NCBI GenBank assembly: GCA_014218235.1
Contig: CM024757.1
Location: forward strand, 148,441,371 to 148,505,370
Source: Colocasia esculenta
Lineage: Eukaryota; Streptophyta; Magnoliopsida; Alismatales; Araceae
DNA: 64,000 nucleotides
Direction of reading: 5' to 3'
Below are positions 1 to 11,682 of this stretch, piece by piece. Position numbers and translations under genes: made by a program. Below the pieces are notes generated by a model. The model made no database searches. It was not told where the DNA came from and was given only the letters and a program-made list of their open reading frames with translations. How positions within the stretch are numbered: the stretch's first letter is position 1; every line of letters begins with the position of its first letter.

Positions 1-1332
1 GATGTAGCCATTCAAGAAAGCAGTTTTAACGTCCATTTGATAAAGTTTGAACTTATGTGAGCATGCATATGCCAATAAGATTCTCACTGCTTCAAGTCTA
101 GCTACAGGGGCAAAGGATTCTTCAAAGATTTTCAGTGCTTCATTTTTCTGAGCTAGAAATTTTACCCCAGCGAACCTAGAAAAATCGTCTACAATGACAA
201 AACCAAATCGTTTGCCATTGAAACTCAGTGTTCTACTAGGTCCAAAAAGGTCCATGTGCAACAATTCATAAGGTTTAGAGGTACTTACCGGTGCTTTTGA
301 TTTGAAGGATTTCTGGGTTTGTTTTCCCTGTGCACATGCATCACAAAAATTTTCATTCTTATTGAAGGAAATTTCAGGAAGTTCATTTACCTGTTTCAGC
401 CTCATGATCTTGTGCAAGACATTGTAGCTTGCATGCCTAAGCCTACGGTGCCACAAGGTAAGCTCATCATGTTTACTTGCAACAAGACACAAATTTTCAT
501 TCTCTGGATCATCTAGATCAACCAAATAAATGTTGTTAACTCTTTTTCCAGAAAATTTAAGACTTCCTGTTTCCTTATCAACAATTTGACATGAATTTGA
601 TTCAAAGACAATTGTATGACCTTCATCGCACAGTTCGCTTATACTAAGCAAGTTATGGCGAAGACCATCAACTAACAGTACATTGTCTATTGAGTTGGAG
701 GCATACTTACCAACCTTTACTGAACCAATGATCTTGCCTTTATTGTTACCTCCAAAAACAACTTGACCTCTGTCTTTTTCCACCAGCAAGCAGAATTTGT
801 CTTTGTCGCCCATCATGTGCCTCGAGGAGCTACTATCCAGGTACCATTTGTTTTGATTTTGGGCTGCTAGGCATTCCTGCATATGTGGATCAACAAGAGG
901 TTTTGGTACCTAAATTACTTTGGGTCCCAATGTATCATTCATGCCAAAAAGTAAATGCTTCGGAATCCAAACTTGTTTGATTTTCAGTTTATTGGGATTA
1001 TTCCAACATTGTTTTGCATTGTGCCCAACTTTCTTACAGACATTGCATGATGAAGATTTTTCCAAAACAGTGGGTTTGTTATTCTGAGGAACATGCATGG
1101 GCATTTTACCCTTTTGTTGCTTGGTTAGCTTTTCATTGGAAGCATGTTTCCAGACCTGTCGACAACCCTCTTTGGGGCTGTTGACAGACTTCTTAGTTGT
1201 GTTAACAGCTGAACTGATTTTCTTGGGTTCCTGTTTCTTACCCTTGGCTTGACCTTTCTGATTCTTGGAAGGGACTTGATAGCTTGTACTTGGGCTAGAA
1301 TCAACAAAAGAAGTTATCAAAGTCTCTCCCAT
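1..1332 (-). pseudogene. copia-1 pol fragment: second zinc knuckle, protease, integrase N-terminus fused to RT
   Basis: One reading frame runs from 1332 down to 1, broken by a single stop (TAG, 910-912). In order: a CX2CX4HX4C knuckle (CNVCKKVGHNAKQC) near 1010-1055; the aspartic protease site, which reads LDSSSSRHMMG at about 808-840 where the family normally has D-S-G; the integrase zinc-binding region (LWHRRLRHASYN near 430, CDACAQGK near 325); the first integrase Asp (HMDLFG near 245); and VIVDDFSRF near 180. At 120/121 the frame passes without a break from integrase (KNEALKIFE) into RT (ESFAPVARLEAVRI, then MDVKTAFLNG at the window edge). The rest of the integrase core, with its second Asp and Glu, and the start of RT are missing, so this copy is inactive. 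Confidence 0.85.
1157..1186. repeat. Copy of the LTR palindrome module inside copia-1 gag
   Basis: TGTCGACA at 1157-1164 is followed 22 bp later by TGTTGACA at 1179-1186, with spacer ACCCTCTTTGGGGC. The LTR pair 4014/4036 has the same spacing and spacer TGCATCTTTGGGGC. The module is read through by the gag-pol frame (residues SVNSPKEGCRQ). It looks like a piece of the LTR array copied into coding sequence, or the reverse. Confidence 0.75.
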
Positions 1333-2877
1333 TTTCTTTTGTTTTACTGGTTGATATCCAATTCCATGTTTTGCAACAAAGATATTCGATCCTAGAATAG
1401 CATCAAGATTTTACTTTCCTTTTACAAACCTTGTTAAATCTTCAGATTTTCCTTTAAGGTCTTTTCAGCTTGTTCCAACTTATTCATATTTTCTTTATGT
1501 TCATTTTGAAGAGATTCAAGAGAGTTAGTCAGACTTTCCTTATCCTTTTGAATTTCTTGCAATTTTGTTTTTAAACAGTCCATTTCTTCAATGTGAGCTT
1601 CCTCATCATTTCAATTTCTTTAGTTAAGGCAACAACTTGTTCATCATTGTGTGTGTTATGAACAAAAGAATTGATTTTCTTTTTCAATGCCTTGTTTTCA
1701 GATTTGAATTCACAGAATTTTTCAAATAGGACAGTGTATGCTTCTTCCCATTCATCAATAGTATAAGTTTCAAAGGAAGAATTTACCTCATTGGAGTCGT
1801 CGCTTCTAGCCATTAGACACTGAATTTCTTCATCTCCAGAGGGTTCTTGTGCGTCCTCATCTTCATCTTCATCACTCCAAGTTTCCAACATTGCCTTGGC
1901 TTTCTTGAAGGTGAATTTCTCTTTCTTCAACTTTTTCTTGAGTTCGGTGCATTCTCCTCTCATATGCCCTTGTTTCTTGCACTCATAGCATACAATGTTA
2001 GATCTTTTGTTAGACTCAAATTTATTTGAAAAATCTTTCTTTTGGAAGGATTTGGAATTACTTGAGCCTTTCCTTTTGAATTTGAGGAATTTTTTGAATT
2101 GTCTAGTGAGCATGGCCATTTCATCATTTTCACTATCACTAGACGTTTCAGGTTCATCACTTTCCTGTTGAACATCCTTTTTGGATCTAGAGGAACTTTT
2201 GCTTGAAGCCTTTAAGGAAATTTACCTTTTTGGGTTTCTTCAATTTCTTTCCTTTTCACATTTATTTCATATGTCATCAGGGAGCTAATTAGTTCATCCA
2301 ATTTCATCTTTGAGATATCTTTTGAATCCTCAATGACAGTGGCCTTAGTGTTCCATGAGGATGGAAGAGACCGAAGTATCTTCCTCATTAAGTCACTTTC
2401 TAAGTATTCTTTCTTAATACCTTTCAATCCATTTATTATTAGCATGAATCTTGCAAACATATATGAGATAGTTTCATCATTATTCATCCTAAACATTTCA
2501 TACTCAGAAATTAACATGCTTGCTTTTGTTTCCCTTACCTCGGACGTACCTTCATATATGAGTTCAAGCTTGTTCCACATCTCCTTCGCTGAGGTGCATG
2601 TGGAGACCCTTGAATACTCCTTGGGATGCATTGCGCACTGCATCATGTTCAGGGCACTCCAGTTGAGAGTTCCCTTTGCAATCTGGTCCTTCGTCCAGGT
2701 ATCTTCGTCCTCGGGAAGGGTGTATGCTCCTTTGCTGACAATTTTTCATAGCTCAAAATTTTGAGCTCTCAGAAACACCTGCATGCGATTTTTCCAATAA
2801 GGATAGTCAGTGCCATCAAAGAAGGGTGGCCTGGTCACTGAATGTCCCTCGGCCATGTACCCCTTGTTAGATTCCAT
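1333..2877 (-). pseudogene. copia-1 gag (UBN2/retrotran_gag_2 type) with zinc knuckle, frameshifted
   Basis: The ATG at 2877-2875 starts MESNKGYMAEG and leads into the usual copia gag opening RPPFFDGTDYPYWKNRM. A TGA at 2746-2748 stands where a Trp codon is expected after QNFEL. The same frame continues 2646-2212 as a UBN2-type capsid domain (AKEMWNKLELIYEG, RKILRSLPSSW). The frame then shifts near 2215: 2119-1571 encodes a basic stretch, a CCHC knuckle (CYECKKQGHMRGEC, near 1950-1995), an acidic stretch and a coiled-coil-like Lys/Glu tail. A second shift between 1571 and 1332 leads to the pol frame. So at least one stop and two frameshifts break gag. Confidence 0.85.
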
Positions 2878-2934
2878 GAGATCATCTCCTGATCGTGAGA
2901 TCAACCAATTAAGACAGTAAATTGGAGAAACCTT

Positions 2935-2947
2935 GCTTTGATACCAA
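2935..2947 (-). other. copia-1 primer-binding site
   Basis: Read on the minus strand this is TTGGTATCAAAGC, one mismatch from the TTGGTATCAGAGC site complementary to initiator-Met tRNA used by most plant LTR elements. It lies one base from the LTR edge at 2949, which fixes that LTR end. Confidence 0.85.
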
Positions 2948-3677
2948 TTGAAAGATGTGCGGAATTATACAATATGGTAATCTAGAAAGGGGGTTGAATA
3001 GATTACTATCAATTAATTATACTATGACCTTCTTTTCGATGGAAACACAGACTTTTGAAATTTCAAATAGAGTTTAGATCAAACTAAGATGTGTGTTAGT
3101 TGTAAGTAGATAGAATAGCAATTTATCTAGCGTGTGAAAGATCAACGTGCCTACCAAACATCTAGCATGAAATGTTCAAACCACAGACATGATGATTTAA
3201 GGTGGTTCGGAGTACACAACTTGTGTATCCTACGTCCACCATCCACACACACACAGAAAGATTGCTTATCAGCAAGTTCACTCGCTACAACACACTCACT
3301 CACATCGTCTGATGTAAACCATGATCAGAACAGCATGACAAACTTGAATTAAGCACAAGGATGCTTGACTCAACAACACACACACATGAAATATGAAAAA
3401 CATAGATAAATAAGAGTTCAGAGTTGAGATTTCAAATCTGATGTGGAACTCTTCAGATGATCGTCCCTATGTGCTTCAAGATTCATCTTGACAGGTATTA
3501 GTTGATGGAGAAGCTTGAGAGATGGACAATCTGGCTTCAATCCCGTTCAGAGGATGTCTCTTTGGTTGCCTGGACGAATGGTTGAAGCAGAGCAGCAGAA
3601 AGATCTTCTCTCTTGAGACTTTGCTTAGGGTTTTGTGTTGTGGCTGCTTCTGTACGAAAATAACTCCAAAGAGTTCC

Positions 3678-3684
3678 TTTTATA
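3678..3684 (-). promoter_or_regulatory. TATA box of copia-1 LTR
   Basis: The minus strand reads ATATAAAAGG here, inside the LTR and downstream of the palindrome array, where a U3/R promoter is expected. Confidence 0.5.
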
Positions 3685-3772
3685 TGGGTGTTTAAGTATG
3701 GAGAGTCGTGACAATTGGAAACACCCAACTCGGAAAGGTATGGAGATCTCGTATTGAGATTTTCTCTTCATC

Positions 3773-4043
3773 TGTCGACAGCAAGGAATGCATTTGTCGA
3801 CAGATGTAGATAGACTTGCAAAAGGCAGAAGGCTGGGCTTTTCGGGAGGCAGTTCTCTGTGTGGATCTATCGATAGGCGATTTGAGTCTGTCGACATGCA
3901 CACCTTTGCCAGGAGCTTGTTTGTTCTGTCTTTGCAGATCTGTCGACAGGCATCATTGGGGCTGTCGACAGGTACATCCTGCCAGTACCCTATTAGATCT
4001 ATCTGTGCAGGGCTGTCGACATGCATCTTTGGGGCTGTCGACA
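3773..4043. repeat. TGTCGACA palindrome array in copia-1 U3
   Basis: Seven exact copies of the 8 bp palindrome start at 3773, 3795, 3889, 3941, 3963, 4014 and 4036; a related TATCGATA lies at 3868. Six of the seven form three pairs with an identical 22 bp start-to-start spacing (3773/3795, 3941/3963, 4014/4036). Two pairs share a similar 14 bp spacer ending TTGGGGC. The array lies upstream of the TATA box on the minus strand, so it occupies U3. Confidence 0.9.
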
Positions 4044-4324
4044 GGTACTTGTCTTTTGTTCTTTTCTTGATCTTTTTGCTCTTGTTTTGGTACATTTTCT
4101 TGCATGCAATCTCACCTACATTTAAGAACATTGTTAGTGAGATAATATGAACATTTAAATAATCAAATTAAACATGTGATTCTTGATTAACATTTGCTTG
4201 GCTTGTCATTCTTATCATGTTTCACACATACATGTCACATGAAATTGTATTGTTCATGAAGTGCTCATTGATTGCTCATCATCAAAAACAAACATCTCAA
4301 TTATAAATCCTTGTAAAACCAACA

Positions 4325-5040
4325 GCCGTGAGAGGAGGGACCAGTTCCACGAGTTGGTGCAGGGAGACTTGACTGTAGCACAGTACCACCAGTGGTTTGT
4401 GCAGCTACTTCGACACGTCCCTCACATGGCAGCTAATGAGCAGGCTCCTACCAAGTGGTTCATTAGTGGGCTACGCTCAGAGTTAGGTGGGCCATGGCTG
4501 GCCACCTCTGTGACACTTTGGGACGGCAGTGGCGAGAGCCACCGCCATGGAGCGGGAGTGTCGGTTTCAGCCACAACATAGTGGAAGCTCAGTGAGGTCT
4601 TCTCCATACTAGCGCCCTTCGGGCAGTCGAGGGAGTGTTTCTTCTTCTTCTTCTTCGGGGACAGACAGTTCTGGCCTGACCTCGAAGTTGAAGAAGTTGT
4701 TCTATCATGGAGGCATGCATCAGTACAGGCAGCAGCATCAGCGACGTCAGTCAGAGCAGCAGCCAGTGGAACAGTCGGTGCAGCAGGGAGCATAGCAGAG
4801 CCAGCAAGACTCGGGTTTTTACCATTGTGGGCAGCAAGGTCATTACAGGTGAGAGTGTCCATTGAGGCAGCAGCAGGCACCTCAGGTTCAGTACCGTCCA
4901 ACCCAGCCAGCGCAGCACCAGCAGCAGCACCAGGGTCAATACTAGCAGTAGCACCAGGGTCAGTACCAGTAGCGCTAGCAATAGCAGCCTCAGCGAGGAT
5001 GTGGTCGCGGTCGGGTGATGAAAATCACCACAGAGAGGCG
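4325..5040 (+). pseudogene. gypsy-1 gag, C-terminal part, frameshifted
   Basis: Starts in mid-gag with RERRDQFHELVQGDLTVAQY, the Retrotrans_gag capsid region, aligned with gypsy-4 from about 42230. After GLRSEL (about 4484) one base is missing relative to gypsy-4 and the frame shifts. The zinc knuckle is damaged: the first Cys codon of CYHC is TTT (Phe, 4817-4819) and an Arg codon is a TGA stop (4850-4852), giving FYHCGQQGHYR-stop-EC. Gln-rich linker follows. No functional nucleocapsid can be made. Confidence 0.82.
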
Positions 5041-8000
5041 GAGGCCTCTAATCTGGTCGTCAATACGTTTCCCATCCTTGGTAGAGCTGTTAGAGTTTTG
5101 ATTGATCCAGGTGCCACACACTGTTTTGCTTCTGAGGAGTTCTTTGCTTCCTTGTCTGAGTTTGCTCCAGAGCGGGCCTAAGACCTTGCAGCTGAGCAGC
5201 CGACGGGTGACTTTGTGCGTACCCTTGGTTACTTGGAGGGTGTCACCGTCGAGGTACAGGGCCACTAGCTACCAGCCAGACTATTTGCCTTGCAGCTCCA
5301 TGACTTTGATGCCATACTTGGCATGGACTAGTTGGAGGTGCACTCTGCACTGGTAGATTGTCAGCGGAAGACCGTGAGGTTCGAGATACCTGGAGCACCT
5401 GTGCTTTGCTTCCGAGGTACCTTGTCTATCCGCCGACCCTTTGTCTCATTCTGTAGAGCTCGGCGCCTCATCCGAGACGATCGTGTTGCTTTCTTGGCCT
5501 CTGTGTGTGTCTCGGATTCTGGTGAGATTTCTATTTCAGATGTGCCTGTGGTTCGTGAGTTTGCCGACGTGTTTACGGAGGTTCTACCTGGCTTGCCGCC
5601 TGAGCGGGAGGTAGACTTCTCCATTGAGTTGCTTCCGAGGATGATGCCTGCGTCCAAGGCACCGTACAGGATGGCGCCGGCGGAGCTGCGAGAGTTGAAG
5701 CGCCAACTAGAGGAGTTGCTTGCATTGGGCTTCACTCATCGTAGCTGTTCTCCGTGGGGAGCACCTATTCTATTTGTGAGGAAGAAGGATGGCAGCCTCA
5801 GAATGTGCATTGATTATCGGCAGCTGAATCAGGTGACCGTGAAGAACAAGTATCCTTTGCCCAGGATCGATGACTTGTTTGACTAGATGTAGTCAGCTTC
5901 AGTGTTCTCAAAGATCAACTTGAGGTCGGGTTACTACCAGTTGTGGATCCACGAGTCAGACATCGCTAGATCAGCTTTTCGCACCCGCTACGACCACTTC
6001 GAGTTTGTCATGATGCCTTTTGGGCTTACGAATGCACCTGTAGCATTCATGGAGCTGATGCACAGTGTTTTCTGGGAGTACCTGGACTGGTTCGTGGTGA
6101 TGTTCGTCGAAGACATCCTGGTGTACTCAACGACAGCAGAGGAGCTCGAGGTCCACTTGAGGCTGGTGTTGCAGGCTTTGAGGAGTCACTAACTTTACGC
6201 CAAATTCAGAAAGTGTGAATTTTGGCTAAAGGAGGTGCACTTTATGGGTCACGCTGTTTTTGGTGCAGGTGTGGCGGTTGATCCTGCCAAGGTTAAGGTC
6301 GTGGTTTCTTGGGGCCAGCCCACTACAGTTGTAGAGATTCGTAGTTTTCTGGGGCTGGCAGGCTACTACATGAGGTTTGTGCAAAACATCGCCAAAGTTG
6401 CAGAGCCTTTGACACGGTTGACCAGGCGGAAGATTCGGTTTGTGTGGACAGCATAGTGCGAGCATAGTTTTCAGGAGCTGAAGAGCCGGCTGACTTCAGC
6501 TCTGATTCTTGTGGTACCTTCTGGCAGCGGCGGCTTTGTTGTCTACGCAGACGCGTCAGGTACTGGTTTGGGTGCTATGTTGATGCAACATAGTCAATTA
6601 GTTGCTTATGCTTCTCGTCAATTGAAGAAGCATGAGCAACACTACCCGATGCATGACCTGGAGCTTGCAGCGGTCGTGTTCGCCTTGAGGTTGTGGAGAC
6701 ACTACTTGTACGGTGAGGTGTTCGAGATTTTCACAGATCACCGTAGCTTACAGTATGTCTTCACGCAGAGAGATATCAACCTCAGGCAGCGTAGGTGGCT
6801 CGAGTACTTGAAGGACTACGACTTTACCCTTTCCTATCACCCGGGAAAGGCTAATGTCGTAGCAGACGCTTTGAGTAGGAGAGCCCACTTGAGTTCTTTG
6901 TTGGTTAGACACTGGAGACTTCTGAAGGATGCCACTTAAGGTGTGTTCACGTCGTCTAGCCTCTGGGAGAGAGTAGTGTTGGACAGCATGACAGTTTGTC
7001 CGTTGATATACTAGCAGGTGCTTGAGGTGCAGAGTGCAGACGAGGACTTGGCAGACGTGTTGCAGTTGCCCGAGGAAGCACTGGACGAGGACAGCGAGGT
7101 TCGGTTCCGGGATAGACTCTATGTTCTAGAGGACGTCAGGGAGGAGGTACTTGCTGAGGCGCACCGATCGCGATACTCTATTCATCCTGGCTCCACCAAG
7201 ATGTACCATGACTTGAGGGTACTCTTTTGGTGGCCTGTGATGAAGAGAGATATCGCTGAGTTTGTTTCGCACTGCCTTACCTGTCAGCAGGTGAAGGCAG
7301 AGCACCAGCATCCTGGTGGTGAGCTGCAGTCGCTTCCTATTCTTATGTGGAAGTGGGAGCACGTCACCATGGACTTTGTTTCTGGCTTACCTCACACTTC
7401 TCAGGGGCACGATAGTGTTTGGGTCATCGTCTACAGGCTAACGAAGACCGCTCGCTTCCTACTGGTCAGAGCAGCGTTGTCAGTGCACAGACTGGCTTGG
7501 TTGTTTGTGGACAGAGTGGTACCTTGCATGGAACCCCGGTCTCTCTTGTCTCAGATAGAGATCCAAGGTACACTTCTCATTTCTGGCGTAGCTTTCAGCG
7601 GGAACTTGGCACTGAGCTGAGGTTGAGTACATCTTACCACCACAGACAGACGGGCAGTCAGAGAGGACCATTCAGACCCTCGAGGACTTGTTGAGAGCGT
7701 GTTGCCTAGACTAGGGCGGCACGTGGGAGTCGCACCTTCCCATGGTGGAGTTTTTGTATAATAATAGTTTTCACTCCAGCATCGGGATGGCGCCCTACGA
7801 GGCTCTGTATGGTCGACCGTGCAGGACACCGTTGCACTGGCACGAGGTTGGCGAGAGGCAGTTGCTGGGTCCAGAGTTGGTGCAGCAGTGTGCAGACACA
7901 GTGAGGCTGATCAGGCAGAGATTGCAGACAGCGCAGAGTAGGTAGAAGAGCTACGCCGACGTTCGCAGGAGGCCACTTGAATTTGAGGTCGGCGACAAGG

Positions 8001-8238
8001 TGTTTCTTCGGATCTCGCCCACCAAGGGCGTTATCAGGTTAGGGAAGAGGGGCAAACTCAAACCGAGGTTTGTTGGCTCCTTTCCCATCCTGGAGCGGGT
8101 TGCCGAGGTCTCTTACAAGTTGGCTCTTCCATATGAGTTGGCAGGTGTCCACGACGTCTTCCACGTGTCGCAGCCGAGGAAGTACATGCCAGATCCGTCG
8201 CATGTACTCGACTACTCATAGTTAGAGGTCGCCCCCTA
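5041..8238 (+). pseudogene. gypsy-1 pol: protease, RT, RNase H, integrase (degenerate)
   Basis: Protease site VLIDPGATHCF near 5095 (D-P-G, as in gypsy-2 and gypsy-4). RT spans about 5600-6190 with CIDYRQLNQVTVKNKYPLP and MPFGLTNAP, but the catalytic box reads FVED (Glu codon 6109-6111) where FVDD is expected. RNase H at 6511-6870 keeps YADAS, DLELAA, FTDH and ADALS. The integrase zinc finger (HRSRYSIHPGS to CLTCQQ) is near 7160-7290, and core motifs TMDFVSGL and SDRDPRY lie in 7360-7570 before the frame breaks. Stops include MD-stop-LEVH (about 5330), FD-stop (5884-5886) and one at 8219-8221. The C-terminal end is separated by solo-1 and resumes at 11430. Confidence 0.87.
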
Positions 8239-11200
8239 TGACGGCCCTGAATACTTATGCCAATAAGGCTCCATATCCAGATCTGCCTCCCGCGAACGGA
8301 CCGAAGTCTCGCAAGGGATATCTCACACAAGTGTCCAGTAAGAATATAAAAGACAACAACTACAGTATAAGCCACAAGAAAGTACATGTGCTCATATCTG
8401 TAAACCACATTGTACAACTGTCCCAATACATTATTACATCTCTAAATAAAAAGTACAACTATCTGGGGCATACCACGAGGGAGCACAAGCTCACATAACA
8501 TATCTACGACTCAAATGCTGGTGGTACAAGTCTGCCACAACGTCTCCACAAGCCACACAAATGGCAAGCCCTGAAAAAAAAAACTGTAGGGGAGTGAGCA
8601 TCAACAAGTCACAGGCTCAGTAGCGGACCACCCCAAAATAACACGCAACACTGAAGAACCTCAACCCCAGAGGGTCTCACTGGCAACTCAAATAGTCAAA
8701 CCATATCATGCTCACAACATTTATAATAAATAACAGCTTAAACAGTAAATCATAAACAAATACATATTCCTCAAAAAGAAAGAGGAACTATAGGACTAGC
8801 ACAGCACTACTAGTCTGCTTAACAACTGAAACGCCTAGGCCACTAGCCTCACAGGCATACTACCTCAACAGCTGGTCGCCTAAGCTACAAGCCACACAGG
8901 CAAACCACTGCCTAGGCTACAAGCTTCAAAGGCGAACCTCAACACATGGGTAATGGGACTGCTAACCAAGAGCTAGTCCTTTATACCCCTAAACCACGAT
9001 ATATCGAACGTCACACTTAAATAACAGGACTGGCTACCACGATGCCAATTCATCACACAATATAACCTTAATCAGAAATTTACCTAAGGAAGGGTAAAAC
9101 ACAACAAGTGGAAGGTCTTACCACAGGACCTCCACAGAGCATAGTTTCACCACACCACCTGAAAAGGCTGGTAGACTGTGTACTACGAGAAACAAGTACC
9201 CACATAGGGTACAGGTACAATGGTACCTACCACCACGAGGTACCACCACGGAAACCACAACCGAACTAGTGCCAGCACAAGGCACACCACCACGAGCAAA
9301 ACCTTAACACATGTGCCAACGACGGGCACACCTCAACGGGTAAAACCACAACCAGTGAGTCTCCGCTCACTAACCACAATTACAACCGTGCCAACACTAG
9401 GGCACACCTCAACCAGTCAAATCACAATGCTGAGTCAACACTCACAAGCCTACACCACAGGCAAAGCACGAGTCGGAAAGAATGACGCCATCACACGGGA
9501 ACGGACTACTGATTCATGATGCCAGTATCTGACATGGACAACACAACACAAGAACTACCTCTCAGTCTCGCAGTCAAGGATGAAAGGTCTAACTGCCGCT
9601 CCACAAGCACAAGCCAAAGAACAGTGGAGACCAACCAACATCACACCTGCAGAACACACACAACTGCAGGCCCATGCCTAGCACCTTTAGGGACTCTGGC
9701 CTAAGCTCCCTAAAGCGAGGCAGTGGAAAACAGGACTAGCTGGGGACCAGTGTCGACTACTGGTGTCCGTACCCCCAACTACGAGCGCGCTACAAGTGAC
9801 TGCACACCCAAAAACACAAGTCGCTGCCCTCTGTCGTCTTTCCCTCAGCTGGACGTACAACTCAAACACAGGTGTGAAGGTGTCTAGGACAGACAACACA
9901 GACTTCGACGGTACAACACAAGTACCTGGGCAAACCCCGAGCACAACAAACATATGTGCCTGGCTCACACAGAACCTGGGGTACCCGACTGCAGAGGTAT
10001 TCCGGAACAGGCGCCGGACCACCAAACTCGGCAAGCACAAACCACAATATTTACATATACAACCTTTATTACAAACCACGGAGCAAGTGTGAGGAATAGC
10101 TTGACGTGGTCACTCGTGACCCACAAGCTAACCTACACCGGCATATCCATAAATCGCATTAAACATTAATAACTCGGCCTGTCATTGGTCATCTCATGAC
10201 CTCCGTAGCCACATAAACATAATAAACGATAACTTTACATTAATACTTAATTCCACACATGCTATACAAGTTAAACCATCTTTAATAATTTATAGGAAAC
10301 TCCACAAGACCACGGCTAGGTTCACACAGGAACCTCACTGCCCAATCACTACAACGAATTCTAAAGGTTACACAACGACAATGTGTGTGCCATGCACACA
10401 CCCAAACCACCTAAACTCCATGCATACAACACAAGCAATATGCTAACCACTTATGCTCTACGAACAATACGAGTGCCAACGCACCATAAACCGGTTCCAT
10501 ACACAACACTTAACAAATAATCGGATAATCGTACCTTGAAAACATGCACAAAAAGACCTCACGACTGAGGTCGTGACGTGGGGTACTGTCACATTCAGAT
10601 CGCGACACCCCGATATGTCGCGTTAGAGAATCCTAACACGACGGGTCGGCCTGTCGCAACCTAGTCACAACTGAAGAGTCTGTCACCTTCACAGGAGAAA
10701 ACCCTAATCCAGAACCTCTCTCCGGATCACCATTCCAAACCACACAAACCACGATTAATTTCCAGTTTTCATGCTTTAGTGAATACCCTAACATGGTATC
10801 TACTATTCTTAACACCAAAAATCAACCATACATGCATTTCATACAATTCGCGCAACGAAACAAGGTGGATTCTCCCTACCTTCGCAAAGAATGTGAAAAC
10901 CATCCACGGTACGGCGTCTCCCCCGCTCCACGTGACGTCCTTGCGGCGAGAGCATGCCAAACATGACCCCAACAAGCCAAATCGCTCGAGAGAGCCCGCG
11001 GTAAGCTCCCCTGGCCGTGCAGAGCTTGCCACAGCTCTGTTCAGCCAAAACTTCTTTAAAAACGCACAGCAGTTAAGAACGCGACGCGGGCCTACGTCGC
11101 GACCTGAACGTGACGTAGGAGGCTGTCGCCATCCCAAGGCCAACATCTGCTGACTGCCCAGCGCATGACATGCAGCAGCCATGCAGACGAAGACCGCCAA

Positions 11201-11429
11201 ATAGTAGCAACATGAACGCGACCACCAGGGCCGTCGCGTTCAGAACGCGACGCATACCCCTGTCGCGTTGATAGGCAGAGAACCTGTTAGCGCTTTGGGC
11301 CCAATCTGCCGGCCCACAAAGCCTCACAACCCACGCAAACACCTGAGACACAAGATAATGGGCCACACATTGGCCACCAAACCCGCTAAACAAGGATCCA
11401 CGAAGATCCGAAAAATGCACGATTTTACA
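8239..11429 (-). mobile_element. solo-1: probable solo gypsy LTR (3.2 kb) in gypsy-1 integrase
   Basis: This block splits the integrase tail of gypsy-1: sequence before 8239 and after 11429 rejoins to match gypsy-4 around 46150. On the minus strand it starts TGTAAAATCG (at 11429) and ends CAGGGCCGTCA (at 8239), so TG...CA ends are present. Flanks are CCCTA and CCCAT, an imperfect target-site duplication. No gag-pol is recognisable inside. GTCGC-type palindromes are concentrated at 10570-11280, near its 5' end, as in the other gypsy LTRs here. The boundary call rests mainly on the gypsy-4 comparison. Confidence 0.7.
11232..11252. repeat. Perfect GTCGC-type palindrome in solo-1
   Basis: Two perfect 10 bp arms (CGTCGCGTTC and GAACGCGACG) flank a single A at 11242. 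Same architecture as the sites at 18243-18263, 27799-27817, 34905-34923, 38923-38941 and 46460-46478. Confidence 0.9.
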
Positions 11430-11605
11430 CCCATGACCTGTCCGTGCCGGAGTACCCAGTCAACGTGGTGGATTGCACGGTGCAGCAGCTTCATAGGAAG
11501 CAGATTCTGCTCGTCAAGGTGGTTTGGGAGCACCGCACCGGTGGTGAGGCCACTTGGGAGCGTGAGGATGAGATGCGGGAGAAAATTCCCTACTTGTTCG
11601 AGTGA
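11430..11605 (+). pseudogene. gypsy-1 integrase C-terminus (chromodomain-like tail)
   Basis: Continuation of the polyprotein after solo-1: DLSVPEYPVNVVD, then VVWEHRTGGEATWERE and a terminal IPYLFE, stop TGA at 11603-11605. The V-W-E-H...ATWE pattern is the chromodomain-like tail of Tekay/Del integrases, which is thought to guide insertion to heterochromatin. The gypsy-4 equivalent is 46150-46322. Confidence 0.85.
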
Positions 11606-11646
11606 CAGCTACTTTGTTTACTCTTTCTTCCACTAGTCTCGCCCTT

Positions 11647-11664
11647 AATTTCAAGGATGAAATT
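11647..11664 (+). other. Conserved 18 bp palindrome before the 3' LTR of gypsy-1
   Basis: Reads AATTTCAAGGATGAAATT, a two-transition variant of AATTTCGAGGACGAAATT found at 34807 and 46363. It sits between the stop codon and the LTR start and is a recognisable mark of this chromovirus group. Confidence 0.75.
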
Positions 11665-11682
11665 GTTTTTTGTTGGTTAGAT

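Larger units (their letters stand above)
1..4324 (-). mobile_element. copia-1: 5' part of a SIRE/Maximus-like Ty1/copia retrotransposon
   Basis: Minus-strand copia element: LTR (2949-4324), primer site (2935-2947), gag with two zinc knuckles, then protease, integrase and RT in the order typical of copia. The element runs off the left edge, so its RNase H and 3' LTR are not visible. Its right end is sharp: LTR sequence stops at 4324 and gypsy-1 gag begins at 4325, so it inserted into gypsy-1. The matching target-site duplication would be outside the window. Lineage is inferred from the acidic, lysine-rich gag and LTR style. Confidence 0.88.
2949..4324 (-). repeat. copia-1 5' LTR (about 1.38 kb)
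   Basis: Bounded by TG at 2949 and CA at 4323-4324 on the plus strand; on the minus strand it starts TGTTGGTTTTACAAGG, a typical SIRE/Maximus beginning. It ends next to the primer site. It holds a TATA box (3678-3684) and an array of seven TGTCGACA palindromes (3773-4043) upstream of that box on the minus strand. The short ORFs in this stretch are by-products of the repeats. Confidence 0.82.

Noticed and set aside
3625..4150. Overlapping ORFs on both strands in the copia-1 LTR
   Set aside because: They arise because the repeated TGTCGACA module contains no stop in several frames.
9220..9519. Thr/His-rich ORF in solo-1
   Set aside because: Low-complexity translation of ACC/CAC repeats antisense to the LTR direction, no homologue recognised.
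8239..11429. Full-length element with two LTRs in gypsy-1
   Set aside because: I could not see a direct repeat of the ends or any primer site or pol motif inside, so a single LTR is more likely.
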